Shown: positions 42,076-51,030 of the stretch, one piece after another
Layout of the letters: every line of letters starts with the position of its first letter
Position numbering within the stretch: position 1 is the stretch's first letter
NCBI RefSeq assembly: GCF_015751965.1
Contig: NZ_JADOVH010000001.1
Span: forward strand, 1-64,000
DNA from: Frigoribacterium sp. CG_9.8
Lineage (GTDB): Bacteria > Actinomycetota > Actinomycetes > Actinomycetales > Microbacteriaceae
DNA: 64,000 nt
Reading direction: 5' to 3'
Made by a program: the position numbers and the translations under genes
Notes under the pieces: generated by a model
The model's database searches: none
The model's input: the letters and a program-made list of their open reading frames with translations, nothing else
What the model was told of the DNA's origin: nothing

Positions 42076-43299
42076 GTGACCACGACACCGAAGCCTTCCC
42101 GACTGCCCCGTTTCGGGTTACACCGCAACCTGCTTCGACCCGATGCTGGCGAGCAGAGTGACCGGGTTACCTATATCGAGTTGCTGTTCGACCTCATCTT
42201 CGTTTTGGCTCTCACCCAGTTATCGCGCTACCTGTATGACAACCAGTCGCTCACCGGTGCCCTCCAGTCCGCAGTGCTCGTACTGGCTTTGTGGTGGGTC
42301 TGGGTCTACACGACATGGGTGACCAACTGGCTTGACCCGGCTCGTCTTCCGGTGCGCGCCGCTGTCATCGGGCTCGCACTTGTCGGACTCATCCTGAGCG
42401 TCTCAATTTTTGAATCGTTCGGATCTCGCGGCCTGACCTTCGCGATCGCATACGTCGTACTCCAGATCGGCCGCACGGTATTCATGATCGCTGCCGTCGC
42501 CCGCCACGATCGCGATCTGTCCCACGATTTCATCCGCGTGCTTATTTGGCTTGCGGCGTCCGGTGTCTTTTGGATTCTTGGTGGAATCCTGCCAATCGAA
42601 TTCCGGATCTGGTTCTGGCTCATCGCGCTGGGGATTGAATACCTGTCCGGTGCGGTGGGATTCAGGCTCCCCGGGCGCGGTTCGGCACGGATCGAGGACT
42701 GGGACATCTCCGGTGCACACATCGCCGAGCGCAGCGCCCTGTTCGTCATCATCTCGCTCGGTGAATCGTTTCTCGTTACCGGCTTCGCCTTCGTCGCTCA
42801 AGAGTATTCCGTCGTCGGCGCCGCCTCAGTGTTGCTTGCATTCGTCAACGCGGTGACTCTGTGGTGGCTCTATTTCGATCACGCTCAGCACGCGGGGACG
42901 AAAGCGATCGCCCGTGCTGACAAGCCGGGTCGAATTGGGAATCGCGCTTACACCTACACTCACGCCATTATTGTCGCGGGGATCGTGCTCGGCTCGGTGG
43001 CAGACAAAGAGGTGCTCGGGCATCCGGATGACGCAATGAAGGTCTCGACCGCCATCGTGATCGGAGGTGGGCCATTCCTCTATCTGGTCGGACTCACCGT
43101 GTTCCGCTGGATAGTTGTGAAGGAAATGCTCCCGTCGCACATCGCGGGAGCCGTCCTTATCGTTGTTGCGTGTGCGACATCCGCAGGAATGACGCCGTTC
43201 GTACTCTTCGCCATCATGACCGTGATCCTGGTGGCGACGGCGGCATGGGAGACCGTCACCCGCGTGCGCGCAGGGGGAGACGACGAACAGGCAGGGTAG
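42076..43299 (+). CDS. Low temperature requirement protein A (LtrA) family membrane protein
   Basis: About twelve membrane helices; 'RVTYIELLFDLIFVLALTQL' near residue 26 and 'ISGAHIAERSALFVIISLGE' near residue 213 are the LtrA signatures. 407 aa is normal. The Listeria member was tied to growth in the cold, but the molecular function is unknown. The GTG start has a CAGAAT hexamer exactly 6 nt upstream, a weak leaderless -10. Confidence 0.9.
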   Translation: MTTTPKPSRLPRFGLHRNLLRPDAGEQSDRVTYIELLFDLIFVLALTQLSRYLYDNQSLTGALQSAVLVLALWWVWVYTTWVTNWLDPARLPVRAAVIGLALVGLILSVSIFESFGSRGLTFAIAYVVLQIGRTVFMIAAVARHDRDLSHDFIRVLIWLAASGVFWILGGILPIEFRIWFWLIALGIEYLSGAVGFRLPGRGSARIEDWDISGAHIAERSALFVIISLGESFLVTGFAFVAQEYSVVGAASVLLAFVNAVTLWWLYFDHAQHAGTKAIARADKPGRIGNRAYTYTHAIIVAGIVLGSVADKEVLGHPDDAMKVSTAIVIGGGPFLYLVGLTVFRWIVVKEMLPSHIAGAVLIVVACATSAGMTPFVLFAIMTVILVATAAWETVTRVRAGGDDEQAG

Positions 43300-43479
43300 G
43301 GAGAGTTCTCGGGATCGACTCACGGGGTCATGCGTGTTCAGGCGAACCACTGGTGCCTGGGTGGAAAACGGCAACGCGAGTCCGGTCGGAGAGTACGGTT
43401 GAAAGAACACCTCCGAACGCGGCTGCGTGTGCGTGTGTGCGTGTGTGGCCGACGGAGCGAAACGAAACGGAGCAACATC

Positions 43480-43623
43480 ATGGCAACACTTCTCTGGATC
43501 ATTGCGGTAATCCTCGTTGTTTCAGGCATCGTCGCGCTCTTTCGTCGCCAGTTCCTCTGGGGCGTTGTGCTTATTGTCGTGGGATTGTTGGTTGGGCCAG
43601 GTGGTGTGAGTCTCTTCACGTAA
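43480..43623 (+). CDS. Small GPGG-type membrane protein, 47 aa
   Basis: Two closely spaced hydrophobic helices ('LLWIIAVILVVSGIVALF' and 'WGVVLIVVGLLVGPGGVS') joined by a basic turn (RRQF). GGAG (43469-43472) is a good ribosome site. Similar 45-55 residue proteins ending in GPGG are common in actinobacteria; function unknown. Confidence 0.75.
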   Translation: MATLLWIIAVILVVSGIVALFRRQFLWGVVLIVVGLLVGPGGVSLFT

Positions 43624-43675
43624 GGTCTCGGACCGCGTGGTCGATTGCGGCAGAGCCTGACCATGCGCTACCGCG

Positions 43676-44557
43676 TTATGCGTCGTCGCTGGTGTGGGTG
43701 CGGATTTCCCGTGTCGTGACATCGGTGCCGTCGCTCGGCATAGAGTCACGTCCAATACGTGTGATCGGCCCGGTTGCTGCGCTGACATAGGGGGTTTCAG
43801 CGGGGAAAGGGTCGGCCACTACGCCTCGTGAAGGGGGCCCTGCGGTTCGCGTTCTGCCTGTCGGGCGCAGCAGCGCGGGGCGGGTGTGGCGGGCACGGCT
43901 GTTGCGGGTACGGCTGTTGCGGGTACGGAGGCGGTGAGCGCTGAATGTCGATGGCCCGTGCCGTACCTGGTCATCGGTGGGTGCGAGCAAGTAGATGATG
44001 GCAGCGGCGCTGACAATGAGCAGTAGCGGCACGACGGCGGTGACGAGTGCGAGATCGGTGGTGGCGACGGCATAGATGAGCCAGACGCTCTGGCAGAGCA
44101 CGTAGATCACCATTCCGCCGAAGGACAGACCGGCGGGTCGCCCGGTCTTGCGGATGCGTGCCACCTGTATCAACCATCCGGTGATGCTCGGGATGGACGC
44201 TGCTAGGCCGAAGAGCGCCGGGATGGGCAGAGTGAGCAAAATAACGCTGGCAACCAGAACGGTTATGACGATCTGGATGATCGCGGAGCGTGCGGTGGCG
44301 CGGCAGATCATGATGATGACCGCGCCGGTGATGACCGCTGAGATCGAGCTTTGGATGATGATCGGCATTCGGCCGGCGAGGGATGCGTAGACGGCCCAGG
44401 CCAGGTTCGAGGCGAGAAGTGCTTGCCAGGGCAGCAGTGACACCCCGGCCGCAGTGGGGGAGCGACGGAGGGCGAGAGCCTGCGGCAGAGCGAGGATCGA
44501 GGAGAGCCCGCAAGCGAGCCAACCGCACAGCATCGCGAGGTCGTGCCACCAGGTCAT
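43676..44557 (-). CDS. PQ-loop (SWEET-like) membrane protein
   Basis: Two PQ-loop repeats are visible: 'ILALPQALALRRSPTAAGVS' and 'SITGWLIQVARIRKTGRPAG', each within a three-helix bundle. The last ~95 residues are cytosolic, Arg/Thr-rich and partly made of 15-bp repeats (RTRNSRTRNS). ATG 44557 has AGAGGG about 7 nt upstream; a longer frame would read low-complexity sequence. Substrate, if it transports one, is unknown. Confidence 0.8.
   Translation of the reverse strand: MTWWHDLAMLCGWLACGLSSILALPQALALRRSPTAAGVSLLPWQALLASNLAWAVYASLAGRMPIIIQSSISAVITGAVIIMICRATARSAIIQIVITVLVASVILLTLPIPALFGLAASIPSITGWLIQVARIRKTGRPAGLSFGGMVIYVLCQSVWLIYAVATTDLALVTAVVPLLLIVSAAAIIYLLAPTDDQVRHGPSTFSAHRLRTRNSRTRNSRARHTRPALLRPTGRTRTAGPPSRGVVADPFPAETPYVSAATGPITRIGRDSMPSDGTDVTTREIRTHTSDDA
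43891..43929. repeat. 15-bp tandem repeat in the PQ-loop gene tail
   Basis: GGGCACGGCTGTTGC (43891-43905), GGGTACGGCTGTTGC (43906-43920) and a partial third unit to 43929, in frame with the minus-strand gene. Confidence 0.9.
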
Positions 44558-45021
44558 ACGTGCCCTCTTGCGTGGATATGGATCGGCGGAAATCTGCGGG
44601 TTGTGCGGCGGCTGACGCCGATCCGGTCTATTGCTTGGCTGGCCCAATGAACTGAAGCGCCTACGGGTCTCACGGCACCTCCCACCGCGTGACTTCGGCC
44701 AACTTCGAGTCGGCATGCAGTCGATCATAGACGCAGCTGCGAGCCAGCCGCGTCGACTCGCACCGGTGCGTTTTGCCCGGGCGAATATCGGCGTCTTTGC
44801 GTGGAGGAGGTGGGTGAACGGCAGCGGGAGCACCCCAGCGGGAAATTCACCGAAAGTTGCATGTAGGACCCCTCGTTTCACGACCACTCCCGGCTATGCT
44901 CACACATAGTTGCACAGCCCCTCGGCTTTGGAGCAAAACAATGAGGTTGATGCAGGCTTTCATCTGGCACACGATTGGATGTAACCCTGCGCTGACTAAT
45001 TCAGCTCCGGAAGGGCATGCC
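44558..45021. other. Divergent intergenic region between PQ-loop and S1 protease genes
   Basis: 464 bp without a convincing gene. The frames that cross it are extensions of the flanking genes without good starts. It should hold two promoters, which I could not place with confidence; GGAAGG at 45010-45015 is the ribosome site of the protease gene. Confidence 0.5.
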
Positions 45022-46569
45022 GTGAACAAGCTATTGTTGTCTGCTCCACTGGTCGCCGTGCTGCTCGCCGGAGGACTGGTCGTCGGCACGTCAGCGAATG
45101 CGTCTTCACCGCAACCACCATCGAGGGCGAGCGCGTTCACACTCGACCGCTACAGCGCGGCGGCGGCGAACCTCCCCCCGGCAATGATCGCGGCCATCAC
45201 CCGCGATCTGCGGCTTTCCGGTGCGCAATTTCTGGCGGATGGTGCGGCTGCTGCCGACGCTGTGGCCCTGGTCGGCACGCTCGAAAAATCTGGTGTGGCG
45301 GTGCAGGGGTCCCGGATCGATGGGGCGACCGTGACGGTATACGTGAAAAACGAAGCGGACGCCGCGCGAGTGACAGCATCCGGTGCTGTTGCAGCGATCG
45401 GAACTCCACCGAAACCAGTACTGCCAGCGGCGCCGCTGCGACCGGTCGCCGGCACCCTCTACGACGGAACCGGCGTGTACTGGCAAACATCCTCCACCAG
45501 CGGCCGCCAGTGCTCCGTCGGCTTCAACGGATTTGCGATTTCATCCGGTGCAAACCAGCTTGTTACCGCCGGCCACTGCGCCGCAGCGATGACCAGCAGC
45601 ACCCCTGTTTACGCGCTGGTGCAAAACGCTCCGCAGGCCGGTGGATCACGAGGATCGCTGATCGGTTCGGTCGTTTCTGGATCGGCGCGATTTGGCAACG
45701 GGCAGGATGCTGGCCTCGTCTCGGTGACCGGGATGACGCCCGTTCCTGCAGTAGCCACCTGGAACGGTGGGCAGGGCGCACCACTGGCATCAGCCCCGCA
45801 AGCTGTCACCGGGGTATCGTCTGCGATCGTCAACGCGAAGATCTGCAAGTCTGGAAGCCGCTCAGGCTGGACCTGTGGCACGGTGACGTCCGTCGACACC
45901 ACTGTGAACGTTCAGGACGGATCCACTGTGTACCAGGTCAATTCGATCGTCGCGAATATCTGTCTGGTTCCCGGTGACTCCGGCGGATCCGCGCTTATGG
46001 GTTCTAATGCCGTCGGCATCAGCTCGGCAAGCAGCAGTTCATCGTTCCCGTGCGCATCGAACGCGATCGGCACCTTCTTCGAGATGTTGTCCGCCCGGGG
46101 CTTGCCCGACGTCGCCTCCGCGTTCGCGGGCACCTGGGAGCCGAGTGTGACGGTGGCTGCCCCAGTGGTCACAGCGTCGACTAATGGCACGACGGCGACA
46201 CCGGGAACCCTCTCTGGAACCCTGACCAACGCTTCCGCGAGCAGCACCGTGCGACTCTATGTCGATGGGTCGACTACGGCTGCTGCCACCGCATCTGCCA
46301 GTAGCGGAAGGTGGTCGCTCACTTTCCCTTCACTGTCAGCGGGCACCCACTCCTACAAGGTCATCGCATCCTGGGGCGTCTGGTCCAGGTCGGCACCGAC
46401 ATCCGGGTCGGTGACCGTGGCGCAGGCGTCGTCGGCACAATCGACACAACCTTCGAAAACGCTACTCTCACCCACGCCGTCGCTGACGCCGGTCCCCACC
46501 ACTTCCTCGAGTCCTTCGACGGTGGGAAAAACATCGCAGAGCCTCATCGGCAGCCTTCTCGGCCGATAA
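45022..46569 (+). CDS. Secreted S1-family serine protease with C-terminal Ig-like domain
   Basis: A Sec signal ('LLLSAPLVAVLLAGGLVVGT') is followed by a propeptide (~30-140), a chymotrypsin-fold domain with catalytic His in 'QLVTAGHCAAAM', Asp in 'GNGQDAGLVSV' and Ser in 'LVPGDSGGSALMG', paired cysteines, and a beta-sandwich (~375-465). The last ~50 residues are Ser/Thr/Pro-rich. 515 aa. GTG start with GGAAGG upstream. It resembles streptogrisin/alpha-lytic type proteases. Confidence 0.9.
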   Translation: MNKLLLSAPLVAVLLAGGLVVGTSANASSPQPPSRASAFTLDRYSAAAANLPPAMIAAITRDLRLSGAQFLADGAAAADAVALVGTLEKSGVAVQGSRIDGATVTVYVKNEADAARVTASGAVAAIGTPPKPVLPAAPLRPVAGTLYDGTGVYWQTSSTSGRQCSVGFNGFAISSGANQLVTAGHCAAAMTSSTPVYALVQNAPQAGGSRGSLIGSVVSGSARFGNGQDAGLVSVTGMTPVPAVATWNGGQGAPLASAPQAVTGVSSAIVNAKICKSGSRSGWTCGTVTSVDTTVNVQDGSTVYQVNSIVANICLVPGDSGGSALMGSNAVGISSASSSSSFPCASNAIGTFFEMLSARGLPDVASAFAGTWEPSVTVAAPVVTASTNGTTATPGTLSGTLTNASASSTVRLYVDGSTTAAATASASSGRWSLTFPSLSAGTHSYKVIASWGVWSRSAPTSGSVTVAQASSAQSTQPSKTLLSPTPSLTPVPTTSSSPSTVGKTSQSLIGSLLGR

Positions 46570-46600
46570 ACGCCAGCCCGCGCTTGGGGCAAGGGGAGAC

Positions 46601-46645
46601 GTGCACAGGGGAAACGCGCACGGGCAACTCGCGCACGGGCAACTC
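46601..46645. repeat. 15-bp tandem repeat in the convergent intergenic region
   Basis: A diverged unit (46601-46615) is followed by GCGCACGGGCAACTC twice (46616-46630, 46631-46645), then a partial unit. Non-coding, between the protease and dehydratase stops. Confidence 0.88.
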
Positions 46646-46650
46646 TCGCA

Positions 46651-48366
46651 CTAGTGCGATTCCCGGGACACCCGGTGCCCACTTGTCCCCTGCAGGAAGT
46701 CGAGGTCGGCACCCGTATCGGCGCCCATCACGTGCTCAACGTAAAGCCGCTCCCAGCCGCGCGCCGGTCGGGCGAATCCGTCGACGGTCGCCTGGTTGGG
46801 CACGCGCGAGTTGAGTTCGTCCTGCGTCACATCGAGGGTGAGGCGGCGCTTCGGCACGTCGAGGATTATCCAGTCGCCGTTCTTTACGATGCCAAGAGCC
46901 CCGCCCGCAGCGGCCTCTGGAGTGACATGCAGCACGACCGTGCCGTACGCGGTGCCGCTCATGCGCCCGTCGCAAATGCGCACCATGTCGCGAATCCCCT
47001 GCTCGAGAAGCTTCTTCGGCAGAGGCATGTTGGCGACCTCTGGCATGCCCGGGTAGCCCTTCGGCCCGCAGCCGCGCAAGACGAGGATCGAGTCAGCGTC
47101 GACGTCGAGGTCTGGGTCGTCGATGCGGGCATGCATGTCTTCGATCGTGTCGAAGACGACTGCCCGTCCACGGTGGGTGAGCAGGTGGGCGGATGCTGCA
47201 GCCGGCTTGATGATCGCCCCTCCCGGAGCCAGATTTCCGCGCAGCACCGCGATTCCGGCATCCGCAATCATCGGCGTCTCGCGCACGGTGATGACCTCGT
47301 GGTCCCAGATGCGCGCGGAATCGAGGTAGTCGACGAGCGGCTTTCCGGTAATCGTGAGGGCGGTCGGGTCGAGCAGATCCTTCACCTCGCGAAGCACGGC
47401 GAGCAGTCCACCGGCTCGCTGAAAGTCATCCATCAGAAATCGGCCGGCCGGCTGCAGGTTGACCAGCAGCGGCACGCCGGAGCCAATCGCATCGAAGTCG
47501 TCGAGGGTGAGGGTGATGCCGAGTCGCCCGGCGATCGCGAGCAGATGGACCACGGCGTTGGTCGAGCCACCGATGGCCGCGAGGGCGACGATCGCGTTCT
47601 GGAACGAGCCTCTGGTGAGGAAGGTACTCGGCCGACGCTCGGCCTCGATGAGCTCGACGATCAGCCGACCGGTCTCGTGCGAGTTCTCCAGCAGCCGGCT
47701 GTCGACCGCGGAGGTTCCGGCGAGCCCGGGGATGATCATTCCGAATGCTTCGGTCACGAGTGCCATGGTGGACGCGGTGCCCATGGTGTTGCAGTGCCCC
47801 TGGCTCGAGATCATCGAGGATTCGCTCCTCAGAAACTCCTGCTCGCTGAGGGTTCCGCCGCGCACCTCCTCGCTGAGGCGCCAGACATCCGTGCCGCAGC
47901 CGAGGGCGACACCCTGGAAGGTGCCGGTCTTCATCGGCCCGCCCGGAACGACGATCGCCGGAATATCGACGGATGCCGCAGCCATCAACAGCGATGGGAT
48001 CGTCTTGTCGCAGCCGCCGAGTAGCACAACGCCGTCGATCGGGTTGGCGCGAAGCATCTCCTCGGTGGCCATCGCGGCCATGTTGCGCCAGAGCATCGCG
48101 GTGGGACGCATCTGGGTTTCACCGAGGGAGACGACCGGGAGGTTGAGGGGGATGCCTCCCGCCTCATAGATTCCGGCTTTGACGCTCTCCATCACGGCAT
48201 TCAGGTGCGAATTGCAGGGTGTGAGGTCCGACGCGGAGTTCGCGATCGCAATGTGCGGTCTGCCGTCGAAAGCATTCTCGGGGAGCCCGCGTCGCATCCA
48301 GGCACGGTGGATGTACGAGTTGCGGTCGGTGCCGGCGTACCACTCGGAGCTCCGTTGCTCAGTCAC
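46651..48366 (-). CDS. IlvD/Edd-family dehydratase, probably sugar-acid (aldonate) dehydratase
   Basis: Fe-S dehydratase of 571 aa. The three cluster cysteines lie in 'SDLTPCNSHLN', 'VVLLGGCDKTIPSLLMAA' and 'SSQGHCNTMGTAST'. Length, the 'RSSEWYAGTDRNSYIHR' N-terminus and the neighbourhood (IclR, lactonase, FAH, ADH, SDR) fit L-arabinonate/D-fuconate-type dehydratases rather than IlvD of branched-chain synthesis. It would make a 2-keto-3-deoxy acid. GTG start at 48366, divergent from the IclR gene. Confidence 0.88.
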   Translation of the reverse strand: MTEQRSSEWYAGTDRNSYIHRAWMRRGLPENAFDGRPHIAIANSASDLTPCNSHLNAVMESVKAGIYEAGGIPLNLPVVSLGETQMRPTAMLWRNMAAMATEEMLRANPIDGVVLLGGCDKTIPSLLMAAASVDIPAIVVPGGPMKTGTFQGVALGCGTDVWRLSEEVRGGTLSEQEFLRSESSMISSQGHCNTMGTASTMALVTEAFGMIIPGLAGTSAVDSRLLENSHETGRLIVELIEAERRPSTFLTRGSFQNAIVALAAIGGSTNAVVHLLAIAGRLGITLTLDDFDAIGSGVPLLVNLQPAGRFLMDDFQRAGGLLAVLREVKDLLDPTALTITGKPLVDYLDSARIWDHEVITVRETPMIADAGIAVLRGNLAPGGAIIKPAAASAHLLTHRGRAVVFDTIEDMHARIDDPDLDVDADSILVLRGCGPKGYPGMPEVANMPLPKKLLEQGIRDMVRICDGRMSGTAYGTVVLHVTPEAAAGGALGIVKNGDWIILDVPKRRLTLDVTQDELNSRVPNQATVDGFARPARGWERLYVEHVMGADTGADLDFLQGTSGHRVSRESH

Positions 48367-48413
48367 GTGTTCTCTTCCGTTTGTTGAAATATATGTCTAA
48401 CATGTGGAACACC
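48367..48413. promoter_or_regulatory. Divergent control region of the sugar-acid cluster
   Basis: The short A/T-rich gap between the dehydratase and IclR starts is bounded by a perfect spaced inverted repeat, GTGTTC (48367-48372) and GAACAC (48407-48412), and contains TGTTGAAATATATGTCTAACA. One of these is probably the IclR site. Confidence 0.4.
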
Positions 48414-49247
48414 ATGAGTGCCGCAGAAACACACGTCGATCTCAGTACGGAAGATCGCGCAAATACGGACGATCATGTCAGTGCCGACGATCGTGTGGTC
48501 GGCTCCGATCGGGTGCTCGCCGTGCTGGTCGAACTCGCGAAGTATCCAGATGGAGTCAGCCTCGATGAGATGGCGCGGGCGGTGAGCAGTTCGAAACCGA
48601 CCGTGCATCGCGCTCTGGCCTCTCTGTGCAGAGCGCGACTGGCGGCAAAGGATGGCAGGGGGCGCTACCTGCTCGGAGACGAATTTCTGCGTCTGGCCTT
48701 CGCGAACCACGAGTTACGCCCCGATCACCTGCGCGTGCAACCGATCCTCGACCGGCTGGCGGAGCGCTACGGCGAAACGGCGCACTACGCGGTTCTCGAC
48801 GGTGAGGACATCGTCTATCGCTCGAAGGTCGATCCGGCGATCGGGGCGATGCGACTCACATCCACAGTTGGTGGCCGTAACCCCGCGCATTCGACAGCGG
48901 TCGGCAAGATGCTGCTCTGCCTCACACTCCCCGACCTCCAGGCGGTGGAGCGCTGGGTGGGCAATCGGGTTCTGGCTCGTCAGACATCCCGAACTGCCAC
49001 CACCGCTCTCATGCTTCACGAGCAGCTCGAGACGGTGCGGGAGCGCGGATACAGCGTTGACGACGAGGAGAACGAGTCGGGTGTCAACTGCCTCGCCCTG
49101 CCGATCTACCTCACCTCGCCGACCGAACCGAGCGGCGCGGTGAGCATCAGTGCGCTGGCCTACCGCACCCCGCTGACGCGGCTCGTCGACGAACTGCCGG
49201 TCATCCGCTCGATCATCGAGGGCACCTTCGATGAGCACTCATCGTGA
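48414..49247 (+). CDS. IclR-family transcriptional regulator
   Basis: N-terminal winged HTH ('VLVELAKYPDGVSLDEMARA', 'SSSKPTVHRALASLCRARLA') and C-terminal effector-binding GAF-like domain ('DEENESGVNCLALPIYLT' with the conserved Cys). It likely controls the flanking catabolic genes in response to a sugar or aldonate. ATG 48414 keeps a normal N-terminus; 48393 and 48402 are also possible. The lactonase start overlaps its stop. Confidence 0.9.
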   Translation: MSAAETHVDLSTEDRANTDDHVSADDRVVGSDRVLAVLVELAKYPDGVSLDEMARAVSSSKPTVHRALASLCRARLAAKDGRGRYLLGDEFLRLAFANHELRPDHLRVQPILDRLAERYGETAHYAVLDGEDIVYRSKVDPAIGAMRLTSTVGGRNPAHSTAVGKMLLCLTLPDLQAVERWVGNRVLARQTSRTATTALMLHEQLETVRERGYSVDDEENESGVNCLALPIYLTSPTEPSGAVSISALAYRTPLTRLVDELPVIRSIIEGTFDEHSS

Positions 49248-50167
49248 CCGTATTCGACGCGGTGCGGGCATCCTCCGAGCGTCATGTTCTCGCTGAGGGT
49301 CCGGTCTGGGTGGCGGACTCATCACAGCTGATCTGGATCGATGTCGAGGAGGGCACGGTCTTTCTCGGCCGAATCAGGGGTGCGCAAATAGAGCAGACTC
49401 AGCGGTTTGATTTCGACGGACGAGTAGGTGCCGCCGTTCCCGGCACCGACGGCAGCCTGCTTGTCGCAGCGCAGGATCGCCTCGTGGTCATCGCGGCCGA
49501 TGGCAGTCGAATCGACGGCCCACTGATCGTGGCGGATGGCGTCGACAGCCGATCCAACGACGGTGCTGTGGATCCGGCGGGCCGGTTCCTCGTTGGTACG
49601 CTCGCCCTGGATGGTCGTGAGGGGCAGGAATCCCTGTATCGCTGGGAGCGCGACGGGTCGCTGACGACGATCGACTCCGATTTGACCCTCTCGAATGGCC
49701 TCGTCTGGTCTCCCGACGGAACCCTGATGTACAGCACCGACACCGTCCCTGGCATCATCTGGGTGCGAGATTACGATGCGGTATCGGGTGTGTGTGGCGC
49801 TCGCCGCCAGTTTGTGCACATCGAGCACGGCTATCCCGACGGCATCTGTGTCGACGCGCGCGGTCATCTGTGGGTGGCGATCTGGGGAGCAGGGGAAGTG
49901 CGGTCGTTTGACCCGTACGGCGTGGCTGGCAACACCGTCACCGTGCCGGTGCCACATGTCTCGAGCGTTGCGTTCGTCGGCGACGATCTCGACTGGCTGC
50001 TGATCACCACGGCATCTCGCGACCTGAGCCCGGTTGAGTTGGCAGACTATCCCGGCGCAGGATTCCTCTTCCTCGCCAATGTCGGTGTCACCGGCACCCC
50101 GACCACACTCTGGGATTGTGCCGCCCTCCGCGGCCCCAGCACGCAAAAACCACTCAACAGGAAGTAG
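49244..50167 (+). CDS. SMP-30/gluconolactonase-family lactonase
   Basis: Six-bladed propeller hydrolase opening aldonolactones. Metal-site residues are in 'VLAEGPVWV' (Glu near 18), 'DSRSNDGAVDPAGRFLVGT' (Asn) and 'LSNGLVWSPDGTLMYSTDT' (Asp/Asn). 307 aa. The GTG start overlaps the IclR stop (GTGA), so regulator and lactonase are cotranslated. In the inferred pathway it follows the sugar dehydrogenase. Confidence 0.92.
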   Translation: MTVFDAVRASSERHVLAEGPVWVADSSQLIWIDVEEGTVFLGRIRGAQIEQTQRFDFDGRVGAAVPGTDGSLLVAAQDRLVVIAADGSRIDGPLIVADGVDSRSNDGAVDPAGRFLVGTLALDGREGQESLYRWERDGSLTTIDSDLTLSNGLVWSPDGTLMYSTDTVPGIIWVRDYDAVSGVCGARRQFVHIEHGYPDGICVDARGHLWVAIWGAGEVRSFDPYGVAGNTVTVPVPHVSSVAFVGDDLDWLLITTASRDLSPVELADYPGAGFLFLANVGVTGTPTTLWDCAALRGPSTQKPLNRK

Positions 50168-50169
50168 CC

Positions 50170-51030
50170 ATGTACCTCATGCGCATCGGGCCGGCTGGCT
50201 CAGAGAAGCCCATCGCCCGCCTCGACGAGACCACCTATGTCGACCTCTCGGATGTCACCCCGGACTTCACCGAGGCGTTCCTGGCCGCAGACGGCCTGGC
50301 ATCGCTGCCCGTGCTCATCGCCGAGCGGGTGGCGCGTGGTGCGGTTTCGACCTTCGCAGGGGAGCGCATCGGGGCACCCATCACCCGCCCGCACCAGATC
50401 CTCTGTATCGGTCTCAATTACAGCGACCACGCGGCCGAGACGGGGCAGGCAGTGCCGGCCGAGCCGATCCTGTTCACCAAGTCACCGAACACCCTGATCG
50501 GGCCCAATGACGACGTGCGCACCCCGCGCGGCTCGACCAAACTGGACTGGGAGGTCGAACTCGGTATCGTCATCGGCAGACGCACCAGCTATCTCGATTC
50601 GGTGGAGGATGCCCGCGAGGCCATTGCCGGATTCACGGTGGTCAACGACGTGAGTGAGCGTGCATTCCAGCTGGAGCGCAGCGGGCAGTGGTCGAAGGGC
50701 AAGTCGGCCGAGACCTTCAATCCGACCGGCCCGTGGCTCGTCACTCCCGACGAGATCGATGATGTGCGGCGGCTCGGCATGTGGCTCGACGTCAACGGCG
50801 TGCGCAGGCAGACTGGGTCGACATCCACCATGATCTTCGACCCGTACGTCATCGTGCACTACCTCAGCCAGTTTCTCGTGCTCGAACCGGGCGACCTCAT
50901 CAACACCGGCACCCCGCCCGGAGTCGGACTGGGCTTCACGCCCCCGATCTGGCTTCAGGTCGATGATGTGATGGAGCTCGGAATCCAAGGACTCGGCTCG
51001 CAGCGACAGCGCGTCATCGCACCGCGCTGA
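50170..51030 (+). CDS. Fumarylacetoacetate hydrolase (FAH) family enzyme
   Basis: 286 aa with the FAH metal-site motifs: 'LCIGLNYSDHAAETGQ', 'KLDWEVELGIVIGR' (Glu ligands), 'GFTVVNDVSERAFQ' (Asp) and 'INTGTPPGVGLGF'. In aldonate pathways relatives act as 2,4-diketo-3-deoxy-L-fuconate hydrolase or similar, which I infer from the neighbours. AGGAAG lies about 8 nt before the ATG. Its stop overlaps the alcohol dehydrogenase start. Confidence 0.92.
   Translation: MYLMRIGPAGSEKPIARLDETTYVDLSDVTPDFTEAFLAADGLASLPVLIAERVARGAVSTFAGERIGAPITRPHQILCIGLNYSDHAAETGQAVPAEPILFTKSPNTLIGPNDDVRTPRGSTKLDWEVELGIVIGRRTSYLDSVEDAREAIAGFTVVNDVSERAFQLERSGQWSKGKSAETFNPTGPWLVTPDEIDDVRRLGMWLDVNGVRRQTGSTSTMIFDPYVIVHYLSQFLVLEPGDLINTGTPPGVGLGFTPPIWLQVDDVMELGIQGLGSQRQRVIAPR

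Noticed and set aside
46654-48024. 456-codon plus-strand frame opposite the dehydratase
   Set aside because: Antisense shadow of a clear IlvD/Edd gene; no recognisable motif.
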